From: Shinella curvata | GTDB taxonomy: Bacteria; Pseudomonadota; Alphaproteobacteria; Rhizobiales; Rhizobiaceae | Assembly (NCBI RefSeq): GCF_022899935.1 | Contig: NZ_JALJCJ010000006.1 | Coordinates: 1-64,000, forward strand | DNA: 64,000 bases | Direction of reading: 5' to 3' | In this document: positions 17,774 through 26,161 of the stretch, in pieces | Position numbering within the stretch: position 1 is the first letter of the stretch | How the letters are laid out: each line of letters starts with the position of its first letter | Notes under the pieces: model-generated | What the model saw: the letters and a program-made list of their open reading frames with translations, nothing else | Database searches by the model: none | Told to the model about the DNA's origin: nothing | Translations under genes and position numbers: made by a program

Positions 17774-18427
17774 ATGAGCGGCGAACAGACAGAAAAACCG
17801 GGACGCAAACCCCGCATTCGCGACGCCGAGGCCACCAAGGCACGCATTCTGGATGCCGCAAAAAAAGAATTTGCGAAGAATGGCTTAGGTGGCGCCCGCG
17901 TCGACGATATCGCCGAGAAGGCGAAAGCCAACAAACGTATGATCTATCACTATTTCGAGAGCAAGGAGGGCTTGTTCCAGACTGTTCTCGAAGACGCCTA
18001 TCTCGACATCCGCAGCGCAGAGCAGAAGCTGCATCTGGAAGATCTCGATCCCAAGGGAGCGCTTGAAAAGCTGGTGCGTTTCACCTGGGAATATTATCTC
18101 AAAAACCCGGAATTCCTGACACTGGTCAACAGTGAGAACCTGCACCGCGCGAAGCACCTCAAGAAATCTGAGATCATCAAGGTTTCAAGCCGCAAGCTCG
18201 TCAGCCTGGTCTCGAGCATCCTGGAGCGTGGCGTGACGGCGGGCGTCTTCCGGGACGGCGTCGATCCCGTGCAACTCAACATCACCATTGCCGCAGTCGG
18301 CTACTATTATCTGACGAACCGCTTCACCGGCACGATCATCTATGAGCGCGATCTCATGGCGAAGGATGCGCTGGAACAGCGCATCCAGTTCAATATCGAT
18401 ACGATCATGCGACTCGTCACGATTTAA
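17774..18427 (+). CDS. TetR/AcrR family transcriptional regulator
   Basis: A 217-residue regulator. The N-terminal helix-turn-helix is clear: ATKARILDAAKKEFAKNG, GARVDDIAEKAKANKRMIYHYF, then ESKEGLFQTVLEDAY. The C-terminal ligand domain resembles the TetR_C group found in repressors of catabolic operons. I chose ATG 17774 because an AAAGGACA-like site precedes it; an in-frame ATG at 17705 would add 23 residues without family similarity. It is divergent from the CUT2 operon. The repeated palindromes in the cluster make it the likely repressor of at least five transcription units; the inducer is unknown. Confidence 0.9.
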   Translation: MSGEQTEKPGRKPRIRDAEATKARILDAAKKEFAKNGLGGARVDDIAEKAKANKRMIYHYFESKEGLFQTVLEDAYLDIRSAEQKLHLEDLDPKGALEKLVRFTWEYYLKNPEFLTLVNSENLHRAKHLKKSEIIKVSSRKLVSLVSSILERGVTAGVFRDGVDPVQLNITIAAVGYYYLTNRFTGTIIYERDLMAKDALEQRIQFNIDTIMRLVTI

Positions 18428-18459
18428 CATGACCTGTCGTTAAATCATGCCACGAAACG

Positions 18460-18474
18460 CTCTCGGATCGAGAG
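18460..18474. terminator. Short hairpin after the TetR gene
   Basis: CTCTCG and CGAGAG form a 6-bp stem with a GAT loop 33 bp after the TetR stop. It is short and lacks a T tract, so it is only a weak terminator candidate. The rest of 18428-18636 holds no gene I can support. Confidence 0.3.
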
Positions 18475-18636
18475 AGTCGCAGCCGGCGTATCGGTTGTTA
18501 TTCAAGCGGTTCGACGATGCGAGCGCGGTGCTTGAAAGCAGGTCAAAAATTGATTTTTCAGTCAAATTAAAGAGTACCTGGATCTGCGGCCCCTCGACAA
18601 ACGCGCCCGCAGCCACAAAAAAGGGGGCAAGGAGCA

Positions 18637-19140
18637 CTAATTGAATTGATCGACGACTTCCTCCTGCCGCAGCCGCCGCATGTTCGGCTGAGCCCAGATG
18701 ATCTCATGCAAACGATGATCCGCCCTCTCCAGCGGCGTCTCCTTTCGACAGTCGAGGAGATCGGCGACACAGAACCGATCCATGAAAGCGAGAAAGGTCG
18801 CTTCCGCCGCACCGACGATCATGCTGAAGACAGCAGCCGGCGCATCGGTCCCGGCATTGCCTTCCCGCGCACAATTCTCGAACAGTTCCGGCTGGATGCG
18901 ACGGAGAACGTCTCCGAGCAATATCTCACGGGGTGGCAACGCCAGCGCCACGCCGCCGAACCTACCCCGCGTCGTGGTGAGAAATCCCTCCCGCGAGAGC
19001 AGCAGGATGACCTGGGCGGCGCTATCCTTGCTCGCATCCGCCCGTATGGCGATCTCGCTGGTGCGCATTGTCCTGCCGGAGGAGCGGGCACAGGCGACCA
19101 GAATGGCGATTGCGATTTCGGCTTGGCGATTGAGCCTCAT
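18637..19140 (-). CDS. Rrf2 family transcriptional regulator
   Basis: A 167-residue protein with the Rrf2 winged helix-turn-helix: MRLNRQAEIAIAILVACA, then TSEIAIRADASKDSAAQVIL and LLSREGFLTTTRGRFGGVAL. The family includes Fe-S or iron sensors such as IscR, NsrR and RirA. Here only isolated cysteines are visible (ENCAREG, DLLDCRKE, VACARSS), not the three closely spaced ones of cluster-binding members, so a cluster is doubtful. GGGGAAG precedes the ATG. No target is visible; the metal operon downstream on the same strand is the nearest candidate. Confidence 0.82.
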   Translation of the reverse strand: MRLNRQAEIAIAILVACARSSGRTMRTSEIAIRADASKDSAAQVILLLSREGFLTTTRGRFGGVALALPPREILLGDVLRRIQPELFENCAREGNAGTDAPAAVFSMIVGAAEATFLAFMDRFCVADLLDCRKETPLERADHRLHEIIWAQPNMRRLRQEEVVDQFN

Positions 19141-19527
19141 GGCTTCCCCTTTGATTTCAAACCGCGCACCGCCTTGCTCTGAGATGCTTCATCGGTGCTC
19201 ATTCATTAAGACGATTGAAGAGGCCATTTCTCCCACCCACGACACAACTTTTTGTTGGTCTGGATACCCTCGTCCTGGAGTTTTCGTATCGATCATCGCT
19301 TTGCCGCCACCGCGAGAGGCCGCCATCACGGGATGACTTCAAGGGATGGAAGACCAATCTGGAGGTGAGCGGGCGTGGCAATCAGGCAACGGCCCTGGAG
19401 AGATTGACGCACCCTGCACCCTCGATACCGTCGTCCGCCCCTTTGGCGCACACCTGCGCCGGGCCTTGGCAAATCGAAAACCTACGGCCGTTCGCAGTGG
19501 CCTGTAGGGACGCATGGCGAAAATGTC
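19141..19527. other. Intergenic region without a supported gene
   Basis: This 387-bp stretch lies between the Rrf2 gene and the 3' end of the metal operon. Short open frames occur on both strands, but none has a ribosome site, compositional signal or recognisable domain. No tRNA cloverleaf was apparent. It should contain the Rrf2 promoter. Confidence 0.5.
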
Positions 19528-20541
19528 TTACCGATGGCAGATCAAGGACGGAGTATAGGGGATCCGGCACCCAGATCGCGACGGCTTATGGTAGCGGAAT
19601 GCAGCCCGAAGCGCGCCGATGTTGCGCTCCACCGCGGCGACAATATCGGGTTCCTCCCCTTCAACGATGGAAAGCCTGACGAGCCTGTATTCTTTAAGGG
19701 CATCCACGAGCGCCGGTTCAGGCTGGGTATCGAGGAGGACGACCGATACGTCATTGGCCTTCAGCCAGTCTGCCAATCTGGTAATTCGTTCCGCTGTCCA
19801 CTCATTGGGCGCGGCGGTGATCGACGCCCGCAGGTCGATACCGAGATCGGCGGCGAGATAGGCGAAGTGCGGCGAGAGTGCGATGGCGGAGAGGTCGTCG
19901 GCTTCCGCAAGCGCCGTGTCGGCTTCAGCTTTGAGCACGAGGAGTCTCTGTTTCAGCGCGGCCACGTTGGCTGCGATAGCCTTGGCGGAAGAGGGATCCA
20001 GGCGAGAGAGGTCGGCTGCGAGCACGTCGGCCATGCGGCCGAGGCTGCTCGGTGCGAGCCATGGTGCGGATCCTTCGCCCGTCGCCGGCATCGGTGCCAG
20101 ATCGAGCGCAGCATAGATCGCACCATCATCCGATGGCTCGGCGATCGCGATGCCGTTGAGTGCGCCATCGAGCGGCCGGCCGGCGTCGATCTCGACGATG
20201 CGGATATTGCTGCGGCGCGCGTGCGGATAAAGCGGATCCTCCGGCCAGAACGAGCGGAAAGTGATGACCGCATCGGCATTGGTGGCCGCCGCTTCCAGGG
20301 TCGTCTTGCCCCGCCCGGCAAGGTAGGATGCGAGCCGCGTCGCCGGCAGCTTCGCCGGCTGGATCGCCTCAACGGTGATAGCGCTGTTTCGGGCCAATAT
20401 GGAGGCGAGCGAGAAGGCTGCGGGATGGGCGGTCAGCACGCGGATGATGACTTTAGGGTCCGACGCCGCGACCGGCCCGCTCAGGACAGGTGCGGCGATC
20501 ATGGTGGACAGCATCGTCCGGCGAGAGAGCAATCCGCTCAT
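19528..20541 (-). CDS. Second, divergent metal-ABC-type substrate-binding protein
   Basis: A 337-residue exported protein that looks like a diverged ZnuA/cluster A-I binding protein. The signal peptide is LSRRTMLSTMIAAPVLSGPVAA. Parts align with the family (VIIRVLTAHPAAFSLASILAR, SPHFAYLAADLGI, TAERITRLADWLKANDVSVVLLDTQPEP), but the usual central His ligand segments are not evident, so metal binding is uncertain. The start overlaps the permease stop as ATGA. It is the last gene of an eight-gene operon that already encodes a better-preserved binding protein. Confidence 0.65.
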   Translation of the reverse strand: MSGLLSRRTMLSTMIAAPVLSGPVAASDPKVIIRVLTAHPAAFSLASILARNSAITVEAIQPAKLPATRLASYLAGRGKTTLEAAATNADAVITFRSFWPEDPLYPHARRSNIRIVEIDAGRPLDGALNGIAIAEPSDDGAIYAALDLAPMPATGEGSAPWLAPSSLGRMADVLAADLSRLDPSSAKAIAANVAALKQRLLVLKAEADTALAEADDLSAIALSPHFAYLAADLGIDLRASITAAPNEWTAERITRLADWLKANDVSVVLLDTQPEPALVDALKEYRLVRLSIVEGEEPDIVAAVERNIGALRAAFRYHKPSRSGCRIPYTPSLICHR

Positions 20542-21443
20542 GCCGCATCTCCTTTGAGGGCGGGCAGCGCAGCGCGGATGGCCGCGCATCCGAGGAAGAT
20601 GATGCCGGCCGACAGGATGATCGCCGCGCCCGAGGGGATCGGCAGGTCGAGTTCCATGGGGATCAGGATACCGGCGATCGTCGCGGTGAGAGCAAAGAGG
20701 ACGGAGAACATGAAGAAACCTTTGAGAGAGCCCGACACGGTCCGCGCCGCAGCGGCGGGGATGACGAGCAGTGCCCCGACGAGGATGGCGCCGATGATCT
20801 TGACGCTCGCCACCGTCACCACTGTCACAAGCATGACGAAGAGATAGTCGAGCGCCTTTACCGGCACGCCGCGCACCGCAGCCAGCGTCGGATTGAAGCT
20901 CGCCACCATGAAGCGATTGAAGAACAGAACCGTCAGTGCAAGCACCATCAGGCCGACGCCGGCGAGAATGGCGATATCCATGCCGGAGACGGTGAGGATC
21001 GAGCCGAACAGCACATTTTCCAGAATATGGATGTTGATGCGGCCCGCCAGCACGAGAAGGATGCTGGCGCCGAGTGCGAGCGACATCGACAGGAAGACGC
21101 CGATCAGCGTATCGGCCGAGAGACCGGTGCGGTTGCGCAGATAGTTGAGCGCGATACCGAAGATCAGGCAATAGCCGAACAGCGAACCATAGGGGCCGGT
21201 ATAAGGCTCGCCCAGCAGGATGCCGATCGCCACGCCCGTCAATGCCGCATGGCCGACGGCCTCGGAGAAGAAGGCGTGGCGCTTGACGACGACGAGCGTG
21301 CCGAGCCCGCCCAGCACCGGCCCAGCGATAAGGCCGGCCAGCAGCGCATTGACCGCAAAGCCATAGGCCAGCGAGGGCGGCAGATACCCTTCCGCCGCCA
21401 GGGCCATCACGGCCTCACGGAAAGCATCGAACCAGGGGCTCAT
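20538..21443 (-). CDS. Metal ABC transporter permease (ZnuB/ABC-3 family)
   Basis: A 301-residue inner-membrane protein with about eight to nine hydrophobic segments. It has the ABC-3 motifs VVVKRHAFFSEAVGHAALTG near residue 51 and SVKIIGAILVGALLVIPAAAA near 215. Family members transport zinc, manganese or ferrous iron. The start overlaps the ATPase stop by 4 nt and the end overlaps the next gene by 4 nt, so synthesis is coupled. Confidence 0.9.
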   Translation of the reverse strand: MSPWFDAFREAVMALAAEGYLPPSLAYGFAVNALLAGLIAGPVLGGLGTLVVVKRHAFFSEAVGHAALTGVAIGILLGEPYTGPYGSLFGYCLIFGIALNYLRNRTGLSADTLIGVFLSMSLALGASILLVLAGRINIHILENVLFGSILTVSGMDIAILAGVGLMVLALTVLFFNRFMVASFNPTLAAVRGVPVKALDYLFVMLVTVVTVASVKIIGAILVGALLVIPAAAARTVSGSLKGFFMFSVLFALTATIAGILIPMELDLPIPSGAAIILSAGIIFLGCAAIRAALPALKGDAA

Positions 21444-22198
21444 GCCGCACCTCCCGCCCGGTGCGAGAACAGCGCGAGCACCCGTTCCGGGGTTAGTTCC
21501 GCCTCCGGCGGACCATCGAAAAGCAGGGTGCGGCTGAGGCCGGTCACGCGATCGGCCAGGCGCCGGACAACGGCAAGGTCATGTTCGACCCAGAGGATCG
21601 TGGTGCCGCGCGCCTTGAGCGTGCCGATCAGCCGTTCAAAGATCTTTGCACCCGCCTCGTCGAGGGCTGCCATCGGCTCGTCGAGCACGAGGAGATCGGG
21701 TGCCGGCATCAGGCCCTGCGCCATCATCACGCGCTGGCGCTCGCCGCCCGACAGCGCCCCCATGCGCCGCCCCGCCTTGTCCTCCATGCCGACCTCGGCA
21801 AGAGCCGCAAGGATCGTCACCTTCACCGAAGGCCTCGGCGCAAGGAAGGCCGGGCGATCGGCAACGAGCGCGGCGAGGAAATCCATCACCGTCATCGGCA
21901 AGCCACGGTCGAATTCCAGTGCCTGCGGCACGTAGCCGATGCGGCCCTGCTCGCCCGGCCAGTCGATGGCGATTGATCCCGCGTGCGGCGCCTGGCCGAG
22001 CAGGCAGCGGATCAGCGAGGATTTGCCGCCGCCATTGGGGCCGACAACCGCATGCACCTTACCCGGTTCGGCTCGAAGCGAGACCTCGCAAAGAACCTCG
22101 GTGCGCCCGAGCACCAGCGAGACCCCGTCGAACACGACGGCGGGACCTGATCGAATGCTCGTCCTGGCTGGCACAGGCTGTGGAATGACTGCATTCAC
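21440..22198 (-). CDS. Metal ABC transporter ATP-binding protein (ZnuC-like)
   Basis: A 252-residue ATPase with Walker A GPNGGGKSS, Q-loop region IGYVPQALEFDRG, signature LSGGERQRVMMAQGL, Walker B LLVLDEPMAALD and the switch His in WVEHDL. It energises the permease encoded next. Both ends overlap neighbouring genes as ATGA. The ~20-residue N-terminal extension before the first strand is a little longer than usual. Confidence 0.92.
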   Translation of the reverse strand: MNAVIPQPVPARTSIRSGPAVVFDGVSLVLGRTEVLCEVSLRAEPGKVHAVVGPNGGGKSSLIRCLLGQAPHAGSIAIDWPGEQGRIGYVPQALEFDRGLPMTVMDFLAALVADRPAFLAPRPSVKVTILAALAEVGMEDKAGRRMGALSGGERQRVMMAQGLMPAPDLLVLDEPMAALDEAGAKIFERLIGTLKARGTTILWVEHDLAVVRRLADRVTGLSRTLLFDGPPEAELTPERVLALFSHRAGGAA

Positions 22199-23142
22199 GG
22201 GTTGGCCTCCGCACCGCCCTGCTCGCGGATCGCCTTCACCACGGTCGAAAAGTTCTCGGCCATCTCGACCTCGAACTTTTCCGGGCGATACGCGCCATAG
22301 ATGATGTGGGAGAGCGGATAGAGCCTGATGCCCGTCTCGCGCTCGATGGTCTCGACATAGGTCGAGGGAAAATTCAGCTCGGAGAAGATGGCCTTCACGT
22401 CGAGCGCCTTGATGGCGTCGATGGTCTTGGCGAGCTGGGCCGGGCTCGGTTCGATGCCATGCGCCGGCTCGACCACCGCCGTCACCTCGAGGCCGAATTC
22501 GCGCAGGAGATAGTCATAGGCGCCGTGGATCGTCGCGACGCGGAAGCTCGCGCCGGGCATGGCGGTGAGTTCGGAGAGTGCCGCAGCCCGGATCTTGCGC
22601 AGGCGTTTGGCATAGGCGCGGGCATTGGCGGCATAGGTGGCTGCGTTGTCGGAATCGAGTTTGCCCAGCTCGCGGGCGATCGTCTGCACCTGCTGGATGG
22701 CACCGGCAATCGACAGGAAGGTGTGCGAGTTGACCACCTGACCGGAGATCGTGCGGCTGTTGCCCATGCGGCTCGAAACGCCGCCGACGGCGGCGAGCAG
22801 CGGCACGTCGCGGTTCGCCTCGATGACGGGTATATCGGGGTTCTCCGAGGCCGCGATCATGCGTTCGGCAAAATCGTCATGGCCGATGCCGTTCAGCACC
22901 ACCACGTCGAGTGTGCCGATCCGGCGGATATCCTCCGCACGCGGCTCATAGGCATGCGGATTGAAGCCGACCGGGATCAGCGGCACCACCTCGGCCCTGT
23001 CGCCGACGATGTTGACGACGTAGGAATAGTAGGGATGCAGCGTCACGCCGATCCTGAGTTTTTTGCCGGACGCGCGCGAGGCGGTGGCAGCGAACGCCAT
23101 GGCACCCACCAGAAGCGTACGGCGCGAAACTAGAATGTTCAT
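22195..23142 (-). CDS. Metal ABC transporter substrate-binding protein (ZnuA/cluster A-I)
   Basis: A 315-residue binding protein with an N-terminal export signal (VSRRTLLVGAMAFAATASRASG). Likely metal ligands are the His in GFNPHAYEP, in NSHTFLS and in IHGAYDYLL. The C-terminal ligand usually supplied by an Asp is not obvious; PLSHIIYG offers a His instead. There is no His-rich loop as in many zinc-binding ZnuA proteins. It could carry zinc, manganese or iron. GGAG precedes the ATG, which overlaps the previous stop. Confidence 0.85.
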   Translation of the reverse strand: MNILVSRRTLLVGAMAFAATASRASGKKLRIGVTLHPYYSYVVNIVGDRAEVVPLIPVGFNPHAYEPRAEDIRRIGTLDVVVLNGIGHDDFAERMIAASENPDIPVIEANRDVPLLAAVGGVSSRMGNSRTISGQVVNSHTFLSIAGAIQQVQTIARELGKLDSDNAATYAANARAYAKRLRKIRAAALSELTAMPGASFRVATIHGAYDYLLREFGLEVTAVVEPAHGIEPSPAQLAKTIDAIKALDVKAIFSELNFPSTYVETIERETGIRLYPLSHIIYGAYRPEKFEVEMAENFSTVVKAIREQGGAEANP

Positions 23143-23741
23143 TGGCCGGCTCCTCGTGTCACCGATGCATCGTATCGACTGACGATCTTCTTCCAGCCGG
23201 ACGCGATCAGCGCATCGTTGGAAAGCCCGGAAACGGCAGCGTCTTTTGCCCTGTTGAGCCAAACGGAAACGCCAGCCGCGTCGTGCGCATGCCCGTCCTT
23301 CGGTGCAATGCGCAGAAGCAGCGAACCGGCAATGTCCGTGGATGTGGTCCTGCCCAGCCAGCCGGAAAAGCCGTCAACGGCAGGCACGATGCTCCACGCA
23401 TGGCCGCCGCGGGCTGCGCGCGTGGCGTCCATCGCGAAGGGCGGCAGACCTTCGTCGGCTAGATCCTGCGGCGATGGCGCAGAACCGCTTTCAAGCGCGA
23501 AGGCGATGTCATCGGCCGCCACCGTCAGGTCGGCATTGAGGCCCTGCTCGGCCGCCGTCAGCCCGTCGCGGGCATCGACCTGCCATTCGGCGATCGACAC
23601 CACGTCAGGTGCCCGCGTGCGCAGGCCAACCACCGTTCCCGCGGCAAGCACGATGACGGCACACAGCAGCGCGACAAACAGCGTCTCCCGCTCGGCGCCA
23701 GCAGGGCGGACGAGCACACGGGTTGCGTTCTCCACCGTCAT
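23139..23741 (-). CDS. Membrane-anchored protein of unknown function (DUF6162-like)
   Basis: A 200-residue protein with one N-terminal membrane segment (LFVALLCAVIVLAAGTVVGL, ~21-40) and a periplasmic remainder containing DGLTAAEQGLNADLTVAADDIAF and GWLGRTTSTDIAGSLLLRIAPKDGHAHD. It resembles the DUF6162 proteins I associate with metal ABC operons, but I cannot confirm this. It is coupled by ATGA overlaps on both sides, immediately before the binding protein, so a role in metal delivery or sensing is plausible. Confidence 0.6.
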   Translation of the reverse strand: MTVENATRVLVRPAGAERETLFVALLCAVIVLAAGTVVGLRTRAPDVVSIAEWQVDARDGLTAAEQGLNADLTVAADDIAFALESGSAPSPQDLADEGLPPFAMDATRAARGGHAWSIVPAVDGFSGWLGRTTSTDIAGSLLLRIAPKDGHAHDAAGVSVWLNRAKDAAVSGLSNDALIASGWKKIVSRYDASVTRGAGQ

Positions 23742-24061
23742 GGGGTGAGCCCGTCTATATCGCGCCAGTCCACTTCCACGACATGGCCAGGACCGGCATC
23801 GAAGAGCACGTAGAATTCACCCGAGGGCTTGTCGAAGCGCACCACGGAATCAGCCCCGAACTTGCCGGGAACGAGGATCTGCTCATCATAGGAAATGACA
23901 TCGAGCGTCACGCCTTCAGCGCCCGTCCCGTCGGAAAAGCCGCCCTTGCAGGCCACCTTGCCATCCTCGAGCGCGCAGGTGCAGTAAGGGTAGTGAGCGA
24001 GGGCCGGTGAGGCGGTCGCCGAAGACAGCGCCGCGACCAGCCAAAGAATCTTGTTTCTCAT
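23738..24061 (-). CDS. Small secreted Cys-containing protein, unknown function
   Basis: A 107-residue protein with a signal peptide ending ASPALA, so the mature form starts HYPYCTCALEDGKVACKGGFSDG. The N-terminal His and three Cys suggest a metal or redox site, which is inference. The later part, ILVPGKFGADSVVRFDKPSGEFYVLFDAGPGHVVEVDW, looks like a small beta domain. I do not recognise the family. The ATG at 24061 overlaps the previous stop as ATGA, deciding the start against an upstream in-frame codon. Confidence 0.7.
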   Translation of the reverse strand: MRNKILWLVAALSSATASPALAHYPYCTCALEDGKVACKGGFSDGTGAEGVTLDVISYDEQILVPGKFGADSVVRFDKPSGEFYVLFDAGPGHVVEVDWRDIDGLTP

Positions 24062-24603
24062 CGCGTTTCTCCGCGCTGCTTCAGCCACGCGATCGTGGCG
24101 GGGGATGCTTCATCGAGGGGGATAGCCGCCTGATGCACCGTGCCATCCCATCCCTCGACGGTGAGCCATAGGGCGTCAGTGGGTTTCACGCGCTCGGGGA
24201 TCGGCACATCCGCCATCTGGCGATAGGGACCGCCCGACAGGACGACGCCGGCAGCACGCAGCGAGCGCGGCTTGCCGATCCGAAAATAGCTCGCCTTGAT
24301 ATGATCCGCGTCTTCGGCGTTCCAGCGGATCGCGAAGGTCTTCATATGGCCGGCAAGGCCCTGATCGGTCGGCGCATTGGCCATGTATTCCGCAACATGG
24401 ACATGCCAGGGGCCAATCGCCTTCTCGCCGAGCTCCCGCTGGCCGAGACCGGAATCGCCGAAGAACAGCGCCTCCTCCCGGAAGAATTTCGGGCTGAGCA
24501 CGATGGGGATGACAAGCAGCAGCACGCTCAGATGAAAGCGCCAGCGATGCCGCCCCCCGGGAAGGCCGGCATGCGGGTTGGTCTTGACCTTCACGCCCGT
24601 CAT
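24058..24603 (-). CDS. Membrane-anchored protein of unknown function
   Basis: A 181-residue protein with a single hydrophobic segment (FHLSVLLLVIPIVLSPKFF, ~23-41) followed by a periplasmic domain rich in aromatic and charged residues, including GPWHVHVAEYM and WLTVEGWDGTVHQAAIPLD. I do not recognise it. It lies between the PepSY protein and a small secreted protein with 4-nt overlaps on both sides, so it is an integral part of the metal operon and probably interacts with one of them at the membrane. Confidence 0.65.
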   Translation of the reverse strand: MTGVKVKTNPHAGLPGGRHRWRFHLSVLLLVIPIVLSPKFFREEALFFGDSGLGQRELGEKAIGPWHVHVAEYMANAPTDQGLAGHMKTFAIRWNAEDADHIKASYFRIGKPRSLRAAGVVLSGGPYRQMADVPIPERVKPTDALWLTVEGWDGTVHQAAIPLDEASPATIAWLKQRGETR

Positions 24604-25805
24604 TCCGCAGCCTCCCGCACGCCTTCGACCGATGGCAGGGCCCGCTCCGCGTTGATGTCGCGGACCAGCTTGGCCGTCGCAAGCGCCGTGCGCTTCAGCC
24701 AGATCATCATGCCGGAGAACACCATCATGGTGAGCAGCAGCCCGAAGAGGAAATAGACGAGCTTCAGCCAGAGGCCCGCGAAATCACCTGTGTGGAGCGG
24801 ACGCATGCTCTCGGTGACGAGTTCGAGCGCCGAACGGTCGGAGACGCGGCGCGTCCATTCGACCTCGCCGTTGTACGGGTTGACGTTGGCTGTCTCGAAG
24901 ATCAGCGGATAGGCCCCTCGCCCGCCGACGACGATATGACTGAAGGCATTGCTCGGCAGCGCAACGAAATCCGGGCTCAGATCCGGAAACTTCTCCCGCA
25001 CCAGTTGCCCGGCCCGGTCGAGCGAAATCCAGGGCGCCTTCGCGCCCCCCTCGGCCGGAACGTCCTCGCGCGCCACCACGGGCGGAACCCCGGCGGTCGA
25101 CACGGTAATATTGTTGTCCGCGAGAATATGCTGGATCAGGAACCATCCCGCCGTCACCGCCATGATGGCAATGAACGGCACGGACCAGATGCCGGCGAGG
25201 CGATGGAAGTCGCCCCAGAAGATGCGCGCACCATTGCGCAGGCGCAGGCGCGGATTGAGGTAGCCGCGCCAGAATTTCTTGTAGACGACGAGGCCCGTCA
25301 CGAGTGAGCCCAGCATCGGGATGGACAGGGCGGAGACGAGATACCACCCCCAGCTCGTCGCGCCGACGAAGGGCACGAGCAGCCAACCGTGCAGCGCACG
25401 CATGAAATAGCGGAAATCGAACACGCCGCCCACACCCTGGATCGCCCCCGTATAGGGATTGACGAAGAGCGAGCGCGTGCGCCCGTCCGGGTAGCTCACG
25501 AAGACATCCAGCGCGAAAATCGATTTGACCGGCCGCGAGATGAAGCTCACCGCCACGCCCGGCTCGGCCTTCTCGACGGCTGCGAGGATGGCATCGTACC
25601 CCAGGGGCACGGCATCGGGCGTCGGCCGGTTCGCCCGCACTTCCGGCTTGGCCAGCCAGACGATTTCCTGGCTCACCGTGGCGATGGTTCCCGTCAGACA
25701 GACGAAGAAGATCAACACCCAGAGCGGCAAGGCCAGCCAGCTATGGACGATCAGCCACAGGCGCGTCGCCTTCTTCTTTTCCTTCGCCGGCCGTGTCGTT
25801 TCCAT
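24600..25805 (-). CDS. PepSY-associated TM helix protein (iron-regulated membrane protein family)
   Basis: A 401-residue inner-membrane protein with four hydrophobic segments: the first after residue ~20 (RLWLIVHSWLALPLWVLIFF), two around 145-215 and the last near 365. The His residues in the helices (IVHSW, ALHGW, DFHRLAG, LHTGDF) suit haem coordination, as proposed for PepSY-type ferric-siderophore reductases. It is the first gene of the eight-gene metal operon and may reduce ferric substrates before ABC uptake. The ATG at 25805 is preferred to a TTG three codons upstream. Confidence 0.85.
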   Translation of the reverse strand: METTRPAKEKKKATRLWLIVHSWLALPLWVLIFFVCLTGTIATVSQEIVWLAKPEVRANRPTPDAVPLGYDAILAAVEKAEPGVAVSFISRPVKSIFALDVFVSYPDGRTRSLFVNPYTGAIQGVGGVFDFRYFMRALHGWLLVPFVGATSWGWYLVSALSIPMLGSLVTGLVVYKKFWRGYLNPRLRLRNGARIFWGDFHRLAGIWSVPFIAIMAVTAGWFLIQHILADNNITVSTAGVPPVVAREDVPAEGGAKAPWISLDRAGQLVREKFPDLSPDFVALPSNAFSHIVVGGRGAYPLIFETANVNPYNGEVEWTRRVSDRSALELVTESMRPLHTGDFAGLWLKLVYFLFGLLLTMMVFSGMMIWLKRTALATAKLVRDINAERALPSVEGVREAAE

Positions 25806-26161
25806 CAATTCCAAGCTTCCAAGATCATAAGTGGACGGTGCCTCTCCTGTATTAGACGAACAGAGGCCCGCCGCGTCCCACCTCCAGAAGTGAAATAATT
25901 TTCCAAGATTCCGCGATATCCGGCGTCACCGCGTGTCGGTGACGCCATGCTCAGGAGTCCGCTTCAGCACTATGAGCTCTTGGAGAATTTGAATATAGGA
26001 GCGTCACCAGCGATCATCTCGCAGGTCCCGACCGCTGATTATCAGACGTTACAACGCGGACGGCGATCGATTCCACCTGGTCCCGCTCGCCAGTGTAACG
26101 GCCGCCAAGATCAAGACGCATCCGTATATCAAATACCGAAATGACGCGTCGGCTGTTGTCG
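25806..26161. other. Intergenic region with the metal-operon promoter; no supported gene
   Basis: This 356-bp gap separates the PepSY operon from the 3' end of a siderophore receptor on the same strand. It contains a perfect hairpin at 25922-25946 and should contain the operon promoter between that and 25805. A 65-codon rightward frame starting at 25947 has no ribosome site or recognisable domain and is not called. I did not find a convincing Zur, Irr or RirA site. Confidence 0.5.
25922..25946. terminator. Perfect hairpin downstream of siderophore receptor 1
   Basis: GGCGTCACCG and CGGTGACGCC form a perfect 10-bp stem with a 5-nt loop. It lies 216 bp beyond the receptor stop and about 115 bp before the PepSY start. 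A T tract is missing, so it could be a terminator or a regulatory structure for the metal operon. Confidence 0.5.

Noticed and set aside
19215-19679. A 154-codon rightward frame between the Rrf2 gene and the metal operon
   Set aside because: It overlaps the end of the binding-protein gene, lacks a ribosome site and has shuffled-looking composition.
25947-26160. A possible small gene or mobile-element remnant in the gap before the metal operon
   Set aside because: Several short frames exist but none matched a transposase or other family I know, and none has a ribosome site.
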